Assembly: GCA_035292785.1 (NCBI GenBank)
Contig: DATDPK010000021.1
Span: 1-6,854 of the forward strand
Length of the DNA stretch: 6,854 nucleotides
Source: CABMGU01 sp035292785
GTDB taxonomy: Archaea; Nanobdellota; Nanobdellia; Woesearchaeales; ARS49
Reading direction: 5' to 3'
The position numbers and the translations under genes are program-made. The notes under the pieces were generated by a model. The model searched no databases. It saw only the letters and a list, made by a program, of their open reading frames with translations, and was not told where the DNA came from. Shown one piece after another: positions 1 through 5,508 of the stretch; position 1 is the first letter of the stretch, and every line of letters begins with the position of its first letter.

Positions 1-186
1 GTTGTAGTGCTGTGCAATATAGAGCCAGAACTCGTAAACGGCGAAGAAAGCCAAGGAATGCTGTTAATTTCCCACAAAGGCAAAAAAACAGTGCTGATAG
101 GACCTCACGAAAAATGCCCAGAAGGAGCAACAGTATACGGCATAATGGACAGCACGTGCCACCATTTAGGAGAAAGAGAACACTAA
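1..186 (+). CDS. metG: MetRS-type C-terminal tRNA-binding domain, 3' end only
   Basis: Frame 1 is open from the first base to a TAA at 184-186 and gives the last 61 residues of a protein that starts outside the window. The translation begins VVVLCNIEPELVNGEESQGM and continues LLISHKGKKTVLIGP, then CPEGATVYGIMD. This is the pattern of the Trbp111/EMAP-II-like OB fold (N-L-E-P, then G-x-x-S-x-G-M-L-L, then a P-x-G-x-x-V strand) found at the C-terminus of methionyl-tRNA synthetase or as a stand-alone tRNA-binding protein. In that family it dimerises and binds tRNA without specificity for the anticodon. About 15 residues ending in His-Leu-Gly-Glu-Arg-Glu-His follow the usual end. The stop lies two bases before the phosphomannomutase ATG, so the two are probably co-transcribed. 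Whether this is the tail of a full MetRS or a separate small subunit cannot be told, because the N-terminal part is missing. Confidence 0.8.
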   Translation, partial: VVVLCNIEPELVNGEESQGMLLISHKGKKTVLIGPHEKCPEGATVYGIMDSTCHHLGEREH

Positions 187-188
187 AA

Positions 189-1499
189 ATGGGCGCTTTC
201 ACAGGATACGACATAAGAGGAATATACCCGACAGAAATAAATGAAGAGCTCGCGTATAAAGCAGGAAGGGCAATAACACAATTTCTGAAAGCAAAACAAA
301 TATTGGTTGGAAGAGACTGCAGGACAAGCTCGTTGTCCTTGAAAAAATCACTGATTTACGGAATAACAGACCAAGGATGCAATGTAACAGACATAAACTA
401 CTGCAGCACGCCAATGAGCTATTACGCAGCACAAAAAATGCACTCACTAATGATAACAGCATCGCACAATCCAAAAGAATACAACGGAATAAAAATCACA
501 GCAAAAGGAGTAGATGAAATAGGACAGCATAACGGGCTGCAACAAATAGAGAAATTAACTCTTGCGTGCCATTTCAAAGAGCCCAAAAAAAGAGGTAAAG
601 TAAATGCCAAGAATATTTTGCCAGAGTATGTAAAATACGTAAGAAAACTGGTAAACGGAAAATACAAAGCATTACGCATACTGATAGACTGCGGAAACGG
701 AATGGCAGGATACGTTGTACCCTCGTTATTGAAAGGACTGCCGATAAAATACAAACTTCTTTACGGAGAAATGGACGGCACATTCCCAAACCACATACCA
801 AACCCAGCAATACCTGAAAACACTGCTGATTTACAAAAAGAAGTTGTCAAGGGAAAATATGATTTGGGAATAGCGTACGACGGAGACTGCGACAGGGTAT
901 TTTTTGTAGACGAAAAAGGAAGAAGAGTAAGGTCAGAATACGCACTAATCCTGTTTGCACAGCACGAGATGAAAAAAGGGCAAGCAATGATTTACACAGT
1001 AAACAGCAGCAGGATAGTCAGGGAAAAAATGCAGGAAATGGGGTGCAAGGCATACCCGAGCAGAATAGGACATACAGAAATACCGCTCACAATGCAAAAA
1101 CACAAAGGAATACTTGCAGGAGAAATCACAGGACACTTTTACTTCAAAAAATTCAAGAATGCTGACTCAGGAGACATAGGAGCATTAATGATGCTCTCAG
1201 TGCTGTCACAATCAGGCAAAAAAATGAGCGAGCTAATCAAGCCGTTTGACAAATACGCAACATCAGAAGAAATAAACTACAAAGTAAAAGACAAGGATAC
1301 AGCAATTAAAAGAGTTGAGCAGGCGTACAAGAAACAAGTAGAGCACAGAATAGACGGAATAAGCTTTGACGCAGGAGACTACTGGTTTAACCTAAGATTA
1401 AGCAAGACAGAGAATTTAGTAAGATTAAACGTTGAAGCAGTAAACCAGAAGAAATTAAGGCAGGCAATAGAGTGGATTACGAGATTGATACAGGGGTAA
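189..1499 (+). CDS. manB: Phosphomannomutase/phosphoglucomutase (alpha-D-phosphohexomutase family)
   Basis: This 436-residue enzyme should interconvert hexose 6- and 1-phosphates in the cytoplasm, most likely mannose or glucose, supplying precursors for nucleotide sugars and surface glycans. All four family signatures are visible. The phosphoserine loop TASHNPKEYNGIK is at residues 90-102, with Ser92 the phosphorylated residue. The Mg2+ loop DGDCDR is at 231-236, the sugar-specificity loop GEITGH at 311-316, and the C-terminal phosphate-binding loop RLSKTENLVRLNVEA at 403-417. The last loop and the length resemble the ManB/CpsG group (about 450 residues). Two positions differ from the commonest forms: Thr for Ser in GExSGH, and Asn for Pro in the S-N-T-E-P loop. 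The frame stays open back to position 12, but that stretch overlaps the upstream gene and is low-complexity, Arg/Lys-rich sequence. The ATG at 189 starts the family homology (GAFTGYDIRGIYP) two bases after the upstream stop. A GGAG at 169-172 is rather far away to serve as the ribosome binding site. Substrate choice is inference. Confidence 0.93.
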   Translation: MGAFTGYDIRGIYPTEINEELAYKAGRAITQFLKAKQILVGRDCRTSSLSLKKSLIYGITDQGCNVTDINYCSTPMSYYAAQKMHSLMITASHNPKEYNGIKITAKGVDEIGQHNGLQQIEKLTLACHFKEPKKRGKVNAKNILPEYVKYVRKLVNGKYKALRILIDCGNGMAGYVVPSLLKGLPIKYKLLYGEMDGTFPNHIPNPAIPENTADLQKEVVKGKYDLGIAYDGDCDRVFFVDEKGRRVRSEYALILFAQHEMKKGQAMIYTVNSSRIVREKMQEMGCKAYPSRIGHTEIPLTMQKHKGILAGEITGHFYFKKFKNADSGDIGALMMLSVLSQSGKKMSELIKPFDKYATSEEINYKVKDKDTAIKRVEQAYKKQVEHRIDGISFDAGDYWFNLRLSKTENLVRLNVEAVNQKKLRQAIEWITRLIQG

Positions 1500-1502
1500 A
1501 CA

Positions 1503-1510
1503 TTTATAAA
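1503..1510 (+). promoter_or_regulatory. TATA box of aIF2-gamma gene (leaderless-type promoter)
   Basis: The octamer TTTATAAA lies just after the phosphomannomutase stop, with an A-rich stretch (GTAAACA) in front of it where a BRE would sit. Its centre is about 27 bases from the ATG at 1534, so an archaeal start site about 25 bases downstream would fall within a few bases of the start codon. No Shine-Dalgarno is seen before the ATG. Both points suggest a leaderless or very short-leader mRNA. The initiation site is inferred from spacing. Confidence 0.7.
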
Positions 1511-1533
1511 CCATTTCTTAGTTCAGACGATTA

Positions 1534-2808
1534 ATGGCTAGGAAGAAAAAGGAAACACCAAAGGAAGAAACAAAACAGCCAGGCATACAGCCGGAAATCA
1601 ACGTAGGAATGATAGGCCACGTAGACCACGGCAAAACAACACTAGTTCAATCATTATCAGGCAAATGGACAGACACGCATTCTGAAGAAATCAAAAGAGG
1701 AATTACTATAAGATTAGGGTATGCAGACGTTTCATTCTACAAATGCAAAAAATGCGAAGGAGCAGATGCGTACGGAGCAAAGCCGACCTGCGAAAAATGC
1801 GGAGGAGAAGCAGAGTTTTTACGCAAAATATCACTTGTTGACGCACCAGGACACGAAAGCCTGATGGCAACAATGCTCTGCGGAGCAAACATAATGGACG
1901 GCGCTTTACTTTTAGTATCAGCAGCAGAAACCTGCCCGCAACCGCAGACAAGAGAACATTTGCAGGCACTGGAAATCATCGGCATTGACAACTTAATCAT
2001 CATCCAAAACAAAATAGACCTTGTGAAAGAAGAACAGGCAAAGAAAAATTATGCAGAAATAAAAGAATTTCTCAAAGGAACAAAATTTGAAAACGCGCCA
2101 ATAATACCAATGAGCGCAATCCACTCAATAAACCTCGACACGCTCATAAAAACAATAGAAGAAAACTTCAAAACGCCAAAAAGAGACCAGACAGCAGAAC
2201 CATTAATGTTCGTAGCGAGAAGCTTTGACATAAACAAGCCAGGCACAGAACCGGAAAAAATGGTGGGCGGAATAATTGGAGGCTCACTAAAACAAGGCAA
2301 ACTGGTGGAAGGCGCTGAAATAGAAATACTTCCAGGATACGAAGTTGAAGAGCAAAACAAGAAAATCTGGAAGCCGCTAAAATCAACAATAATCTCAGTA
2401 ATGACAGGCGGAGAAAAAGTAAAAGAAGCACTGCCAGGCGGAAGCATAGCAATACTTACGAACTTAGACCCAAGCGTGGTCAAAAGCGACAAACTCGTGG
2501 GAAGCCTTGCAGGAAACCCAGGCAAACTCCCAAAAGTATGGTACGAAATACAACTCGAAACACATTTGCTTGAAAGAGTAGTCGGCTCAAAGGATAAATT
2601 AGTTGTAGAGCCGATAAAACTAGGAGAACTGCTAATGCTGAACGTCAACGCAGCAGCAACAGTAGGCGCAGTAAAAGAACTTGGAAAGAATTTAATCAAA
2701 TGCACATTACGAAGGCCTGTATGCGCTGAAAAAGGCGCAAGAGTAACAATGAGCAGAAACGTAGGCCAAAGATGGAGATTAATCGGCTACGGCATAATCA
2801 GCGGCTAA
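1534..2808 (+). CDS. eif2g: Translation initiation factor aIF2, gamma subunit
   Basis: This 424-residue GTPase is the core of the archaeal aIF2 heterotrimer. It binds Met-tRNAi and GTP and delivers the initiator tRNA to the small ribosomal subunit. The G domain is complete: P-loop GHVDHGKT at residues 28-35, switch 1 RGITI at 55-59, DAPGH at 103-107, NKID at 159-162, and SAIH at 194-197. A zinc knuckle of two CxxC pairs (Cys71/74 and Cys86/89) sits between switch 1 and DAPGH, which is diagnostic for e/aIF2-gamma compared with EF-Tu or SelB. Two beta-barrel domains follow, with the C-terminal SRNVGQRWRLIGYG typical of the family. Length is normal for aIF2-gamma. The N-terminus carries a short lysine/glutamate-rich extension (MARKKKETPKEETKQ). 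The start is supported by the well-placed TATA box upstream. The stop is two bases from the stop of the convergent secreted-protein gene, so transcripts from the two strands probably overlap. Confidence 0.97.
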   Translation: MARKKKETPKEETKQPGIQPEINVGMIGHVDHGKTTLVQSLSGKWTDTHSEEIKRGITIRLGYADVSFYKCKKCEGADAYGAKPTCEKCGGEAEFLRKISLVDAPGHESLMATMLCGANIMDGALLLVSAAETCPQPQTREHLQALEIIGIDNLIIIQNKIDLVKEEQAKKNYAEIKEFLKGTKFENAPIIPMSAIHSINLDTLIKTIEENFKTPKRDQTAEPLMFVARSFDINKPGTEPEKMVGGIIGGSLKQGKLVEGAEIEILPGYEVEEQNKKIWKPLKSTIISVMTGGEKVKEALPGGSIAILTNLDPSVVKSDKLVGSLAGNPGKLPKVWYEIQLETHLLERVVGSKDKLVVEPIKLGELLMLNVNAAATVGAVKELGKNLIKCTLRRPVCAEKGARVTMSRNVGQRWRLIGYGIISG

Positions 2809-2810
2809 TT

Positions 2811-4913
2811 CTAAGCGCCAAACAACCTTGCCAACCAAGCAAAGAAACGAGCAAAAATATTCGGAGGCTTAGCAGGAACTTCTACAACAGGAGGCGTGCA
2901 GGCACAATTACTGCACATAAAACCAACACCGCAATCAGCACTGACCTCACACTGCTCACCAGGCTCAAGACGCATATTTCCGCAAACAGGAGCAACAGGA
3001 ACACACTTGCAGCCCTGACAGCCAAAGCCAGCAGGACAATCAGCACTATTCTCGCACTCTTCACCATTCTCAAGCAAACTATTGCCACACTGAGCCCTTG
3101 GCTTGATAATGCACGTCTTACAGTCATTTGAACACAAACCGCGCTCAAAAGCACCAGGACCAACACACAAACTACCAGGAGGGTCGCAGAACTCACCAGC
3201 CTCCTTAATCTTGTTGCCACACTGGGCAGGAGGGGCCTGAGTAGGCTTCATAAGCTTAGGACGCTCAAGAGTAATGTAAACACCGCCCTGAGCGCCGCCC
3301 TTTGCAGGACGAGCATAACTGCCAGGCACAACAAGCTGCAAACTATCAGCATCACTTTCCTGATCCCAAGTAAACAAAATACCGTACTTAGTCAAACCGC
3401 TCTTAACACCACCGCCCTCACTCACCAGCTTAAACTCATAACCAGGAACAGTAACCTGAGGCGAAGGAACATTCAAGTCAATCTGAGCGCCGCCAACAAT
3501 GTTAAAGTCAGTAGTCTCATCGCCCATCGGCTCATCAAACAACCTTGAAGGAGTAATGACTTTCAAAGCAAAACCAGGACCAAGGTCAATCTTGCTGCCG
3601 CCAGCAAGGATAACTTTTGCCTCATTGCCAGAGATTGCGCCATTATTCGTCTGGTCCATAGCCAAAGCATTGCCGGCACCAACAACAAAACGATACGTGC
3701 CCTCGCCAACCAATAATTGGCCCTCGCCAGTGCCAGGGTCAAAAGTAGCTGAGCGCGAGCCAGTACCCAAATCCTCAAAGTAAACAACATTGCCATCCAA
3801 ATGGTCATAACGCAAAACATTAGTCACGCCATTAACATCATCCTTGCTCATAACAACAAAATAATCGCCAACATCAATATTAGGCGCGCCAGGAGCAGCA
3901 GCTTCTATGAAGATTAATGCACGGTCATCCCTGCCATAATGCAGGCCACCATCATTATCTGCCAAAGGCATCTCGTACAATAAACCACGGGTGTTTGTGA
4001 AATCCAAATTATACTTATCATCACCACGAGGGTCAACCTGAACTATATTGCCGGAAATACCCGCCCTTGGCGGAGCAGCAGCAGGACCGGAAATTCCTGC
4101 ATAACAAATGTCAAAGTTAGGAGAAAGCAAGCCCTGAGGATACTGCAAATACTGCCTTGTGCAATGCAAAGGAGGAACTTGAACCTTGCTGCCAAGAATT
4201 GAATTCGCGTTCAAACGATAAACAATTGAATAAATGCTAATCATATTTCCAGAAACAACAGCGCGAATCTTAACTTCTGCATCAACATTCTGCTGGTTAA
4301 CCTTAACGCCCTGATAGAAGGTATCATCACCAAAATTACTGTCTTCCAAGTCAACACTGCCAAAACCGCCAAACAAGCGGATTGAAATTCTCGTGCCCTG
4401 AACTTCAATTTCAGCAATTGAATAAGTATCACCAAGAATTTGTATATCTTCTCCTTCAAGGTCAACAGCCTCGCCGTTTTCTATCTCACTGTCCAAGCCA
4501 GGAGAAAACTCAATGTCAAGGCCAAACACAACATCATTGAAAGTCAGAAAATCACTAACCTGATTTCTTTCATCACGGCCAAACTCTATCAAGCCTCCGT
4601 CAAATCCGCCAGGAGTGGTGTCTCTCAAGATAATTGCCTGGAAAACATTTGCCCTTGTTTCCTTGCCAGCAATAAACTGCGGGCCAAGAGCAGGCAATAA
4701 ATCATCAGGAATAGAAGGATAATCATTGCCGATGTATTCACCGACAGCAAGATTCGGAATGACAAAAGTATTGGAAACAGCAACAGAAGGACCTGAAGGA
4801 ACATACTGGACTGCCAAAGGACCAACACCAGGAGGCAATAAAACAGAATAAAGCAAGGTGGCAACGCCAACAATAGCGACTATTGCAAGAATGCTTATTG
4901 GAACATGACGCAT
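2811..4913 (-). CDS. Secreted, N-terminally anchored S-layer-like protein with three six-cysteine repeats
   Basis: This 700-residue cell-surface protein is without a firm family assignment. Residues 5-26 form an uncleaved-looking hydrophobic segment (signal/anchor, SILAIVAIVGVATLLYSVLL). Residues 30-560 are acidic and beta-rich. Phrases such as EDIQILGDTYSIAEIEV (155-171), DYFVVMSKDD (350-359) and VVYFEDLGTGS (376-386) recall archaeal S-layer proteins, which is a judgement from memory. A motif D-G-G-L-(x1-2)-(F/Y)-G-R-D-(E/D)-R occurs at about 105-116 and 321-331. Residues 565-672 hold three cysteine modules, each opening CGN and followed by a (P/N/A)GE(x)C element. They resemble the CGNG-x-x-E-x-GE-x-C-D repeats of secreted bacterial and archaeal proteins. 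The protein ends in an amphipathic tail, NIFARFFAWLARLFGA. The ATG at 4913 is chosen over a TTG seven codons upstream because AGAAGGTG lies five bases before it and the TATA box fits a start site near 4931. It probably has a structural or adhesive envelope role, by inference. Confidence 0.85.
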   Translation of the reverse strand: MRHVPISILAIVAIVGVATLLYSVLLPPGVGPLAVQYVPSGPSVAVSNTFVIPNLAVGEYIGNDYPSIPDDLLPALGPQFIAGKETRANVFQAIILRDTTPGGFDGGLIEFGRDERNQVSDFLTFNDVVFGLDIEFSPGLDSEIENGEAVDLEGEDIQILGDTYSIAEIEVQGTRISIRLFGGFGSVDLEDSNFGDDTFYQGVKVNQQNVDAEVKIRAVVSGNMISIYSIVYRLNANSILGSKVQVPPLHCTRQYLQYPQGLLSPNFDICYAGISGPAAAPPRAGISGNIVQVDPRGDDKYNLDFTNTRGLLYEMPLADNDGGLHYGRDDRALIFIEAAAPGAPNIDVGDYFVVMSKDDVNGVTNVLRYDHLDGNVVYFEDLGTGSRSATFDPGTGEGQLLVGEGTYRFVVGAGNALAMDQTNNGAISGNEAKVILAGGSKIDLGPGFALKVITPSRLFDEPMGDETTDFNIVGGAQIDLNVPSPQVTVPGYEFKLVSEGGGVKSGLTKYGILFTWDQESDADSLQLVVPGSYARPAKGGAQGGVYITLERPKLMKPTQAPPAQCGNKIKEAGEFCDPPGSLCVGPGAFERGLCSNDCKTCIIKPRAQCGNSLLENGEECENSADCPAGFGCQGCKCVPVAPVCGNMRLEPGEQCEVSADCGVGFMCSNCACTPPVVEVPAKPPNIFARFFAWLARLFGA

Positions 4914-4918
4914 TAGTA

Positions 4919-4926
4919 CACCTTCT
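4919..4926 (-). promoter_or_regulatory. Shine-Dalgarno of the S-layer-like gene
   Basis: The minus strand reads AGAAGGTG five bases before ATG 4913. The GGTG core pairs with the archaeal 16S 3' end (CACCUCC). It decides between the ATG and the in-frame TTG at 4934, which has no such site. Confidence 0.75.
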
Positions 4927-4952
4927 TTTTTCAACTAATAGAAATTAATGAC

Positions 4953-4960
4953 TATTTAAA
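4953..4960 (-). promoter_or_regulatory. TATA box of the S-layer-like gene
   Basis: The minus strand reads GAAAAGGTTTAAATAGTC, with TTTAAATA as the TATA element and a purine-rich BRE-like stretch before it. A start site about 26 bases downstream falls near 4931, giving a leader of roughly 18 bases that contains the Shine-Dalgarno. The same octamer is used before the small gene at 5178. Confidence 0.7.
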
Positions 4961-4987
4961 CCTTTTCAACAGAAATAATTGACCGGA

Positions 4988-5050
4988 TTATTCTTCCCAG
5001 TCTTCGCCGTCTTCGTCAAAATCCTTTTCGATTTCAGGCATAAGCTTCAA
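4988..5050 (-). CDS. Tiny acidic ORF overlapping the 43-residue gene (or its displaced C-terminus)
   Basis: From a TTG at 5050 this encodes 20 residues, or 17 from the ATG at 5041: MPEIEKDFDEDGEDWEE, ten of whose 17 residues are Asp or Glu. The TTG overlaps the TGA of the upstream ORF as TTGA, in the -1 frame relative to it. A weak AGGGTTGA lies before the ATG. Three readings are possible. It could be a translationally coupled micro-protein. It could be the true C-terminus of the preceding 43-residue protein, split by a one-base loss near GGG (one added G would give a 63-residue protein with a basic body and acidic tail). Or it could be chance. The strong acidic bias and the close fit to the stop argue against pure chance. 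I do not recognise a family. Confidence 0.4.
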   Translation of the reverse strand: MKLMPEIEKDFDEDGEDWEE

Positions 5051-5178
5051 CCCTGCGCTTTTCTAATCCATTCGCGAGCTATCTGCTTTGCACGCTCCTT
5101 ATCCTTAATATGCGTGCTATCCAAAATATTGCTTCGAATTGTATCAACCAATTTTATCCTTTTTTGCGGTGCATACAT
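5047..5178 (-). CDS. Small basic protein of unknown function, 43 residues
   Basis: The product begins MYAPQKRIKLVDTIRSNILD and ends KERAKQIAREWIRKAQG. I do not recognise the family. The first half is basic, and the second half (about residues 24-42) is likely one amphipathic helix with regularly spaced Lys, Arg and Glu. Evidence that it is a real gene comes mainly from its signals. GGGGTGAT at 5183-5190 matches the archaeal anti-Shine-Dalgarno over GGTGAT and sits four bases before the ATG, and a TATA box lies at 5214-5221. An in-frame ATG two codons earlier (5184) overlaps the ribosome binding site and is unlikely. An acidic micro-ORF in the -1 frame begins at its stop, so the protein may really be longer (63 residues). 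The basic charge could suit a nucleic-acid or ribosome partner, but that is only a guess. Confidence 0.6.
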   Translation of the reverse strand: MYAPQKRIKLVDTIRSNILDSTHIKDKERAKQIAREWIRKAQG

Positions 5179-5182
5179 GCAC

Positions 5183-5190
5183 ATCACCCC
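5183..5190 (-). promoter_or_regulatory. Strong Shine-Dalgarno of the 43-residue gene
   Basis: GGGGTGAT on the minus strand is complementary to the archaeal 16S 3' end (AUCACCUCC) over GGTGAT and is placed four bases before ATG 5178. It is one of the two best ribosome binding sites in the window and is the main argument for translation of this short ORF. Confidence 0.75.
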
Positions 5191-5213
5191 ATAAAGTACA
5201 GATATGAAAGAAG

Positions 5214-5221
5214 TATTTAAA
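5214..5221 (-). promoter_or_regulatory. TATA box of the 43-residue gene
   Basis: TTTAAATA on the minus strand, the same octamer as at 4953-4960. A start site about 26 bases downstream falls near 5191, giving a leader of about 13 bases that carries the Shine-Dalgarno. Confidence 0.6.
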
Positions 5222-5244
5222 GTTTATGAAAGTAGAGTTTTATT

Positions 5245-5262
5245 AAAAAAAGAAAATAAAAA
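5245..5262 (-). terminator. Oligo-T terminator after the DUF5679 gene
   Basis: On the minus strand, 14 bases after the DUF5679 stop, there is TTTTTATTTTCTTTTTTT with no stem-loop. Stretches of T like this are the usual intrinsic terminator of archaeal RNA polymerase. It separates this gene from the small gene downstream, which has its own TATA box. Confidence 0.6.
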
Positions 5263-5275
5263 GTTCCTGACAAGC

Positions 5276-5425
5276 TTATTTAGCTTTTCCCAGGATTCTA
5301 AAGACTTTTGTTCCACAAGCACCGCAAGTTCCCTTAACAGCACGCATGCCGTTCTTCATAGTAATTTCCTTCGGATCCTTGATCTGCACTTGCTTCTTAC
5401 ACTTCATGCATCGTCCTTCTGGCAT
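5276..5425 (-). CDS. DUF5679 small zinc-ribbon protein, 49 residues
   Basis: This complete short gene reads MPEGRCMKCKKQVQIKDPKE, then ITMKNGMRAVKGTCGACGTK, then VFRILGKAK. Two CxxC pairs (Cys6/9 and Cys34/37) form a zinc ribbon. The centre, K-D-P-K-E-I-T-M-K-N-G, followed by G-T-C-x-x-C-G-T-K-x-F-R-I, is the pattern I know for DUF5679 proteins, which are common in archaea and also occur in bacteria. Their function is unknown; rubredoxin-like or nucleic-acid-binding roles are both conceivable. GGAGGGG at 5432-5438 precedes the start. It fits the ATG at 5425 (six bases away) rather than the in-frame ATG at 5431, which abuts it. It has its own TATA box and an oligo-T terminator, so it is probably monocistronic. 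Confidence 0.88.
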   Translation of the reverse strand: MPEGRCMKCKKQVQIKDPKEITMKNGMRAVKGTCGACGTKVFRILGKAK

Positions 5426-5431
5426 AATCAT

Positions 5432-5438
5432 CCCCTCC
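5432..5438 (-). promoter_or_regulatory. Shine-Dalgarno of the DUF5679 gene
   Basis: GGAGGGG on the minus strand, six bases before ATG 5425. It directly abuts the upstream in-frame ATG at 5431, which makes the 5425 start the better choice. Confidence 0.75.
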
Positions 5439-5472
5439 AAGAGTTGTATAAATACGAGTAGAGCATAGTATT

Positions 5473-5480
5473 TTTATAAA
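5473..5480 (-). promoter_or_regulatory. TATA box of the DUF5679 gene
   Basis: TTTATAAA followed by AATA on the minus strand. A start site about 26 bases on falls near 5450, giving a leader of about 25 bases with the Shine-Dalgarno. A second AT-rich element (TATTTATA, 5447-5454) is too close to the ATG to leave room for that Shine-Dalgarno in the mRNA, so it is the less likely promoter. Confidence 0.6.
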
Positions 5481-5508
5481 GCTTTGGTTTTCCACAAGAA
5501 ATAAAGGG

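Noticed and set aside
12..188. N-terminal extension of the phosphomannomutase back to an ATG at 12
   Set aside because: The extra 59 residues are an Arg/Lys-rich out-of-frame reading of the upstream tRNA-binding-domain gene; family homology begins at the ATG at 189.
2049..2705. 218-codon minus-strand ORF inside aIF2-gamma
   Set aside because: It is long only because of codon bias in the opposite strand; Ser/Phe/Pro-rich, unrecognisable product fully covered by a clear aIF2-gamma gene.
2772..3131. 119-codon plus-strand ORF starting inside the end of aIF2-gamma
   Set aside because: It is antisense to the Cys-rich repeats of the secreted protein. The composition (Thr/Ala/Asn/Arg-rich) is that of a shadow frame, and it has no promoter or ribosome binding site of its own.
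4979..5194. 71-codon plus-strand ORF
   Set aside because: It is antisense to the 43-residue gene and the acidic ORF, which have matching minus-strand signals. Its Phe/Leu/Cys-rich product looks like a shadow of acidic and basic codons.
5447..5454. TATTTATA as the DUF5679 promoter
   Set aside because: A start site 25 bases downstream would fall on the start codon and exclude the strong GGAGGGG site from the mRNA; the TTTATAAA at 5473-5480 fits better.
5204..5461. 85-codon plus-strand ORF
   Set aside because: It is antisense to the recognisable DUF5679 zinc-ribbon gene and runs through that gene's promoter and terminator.
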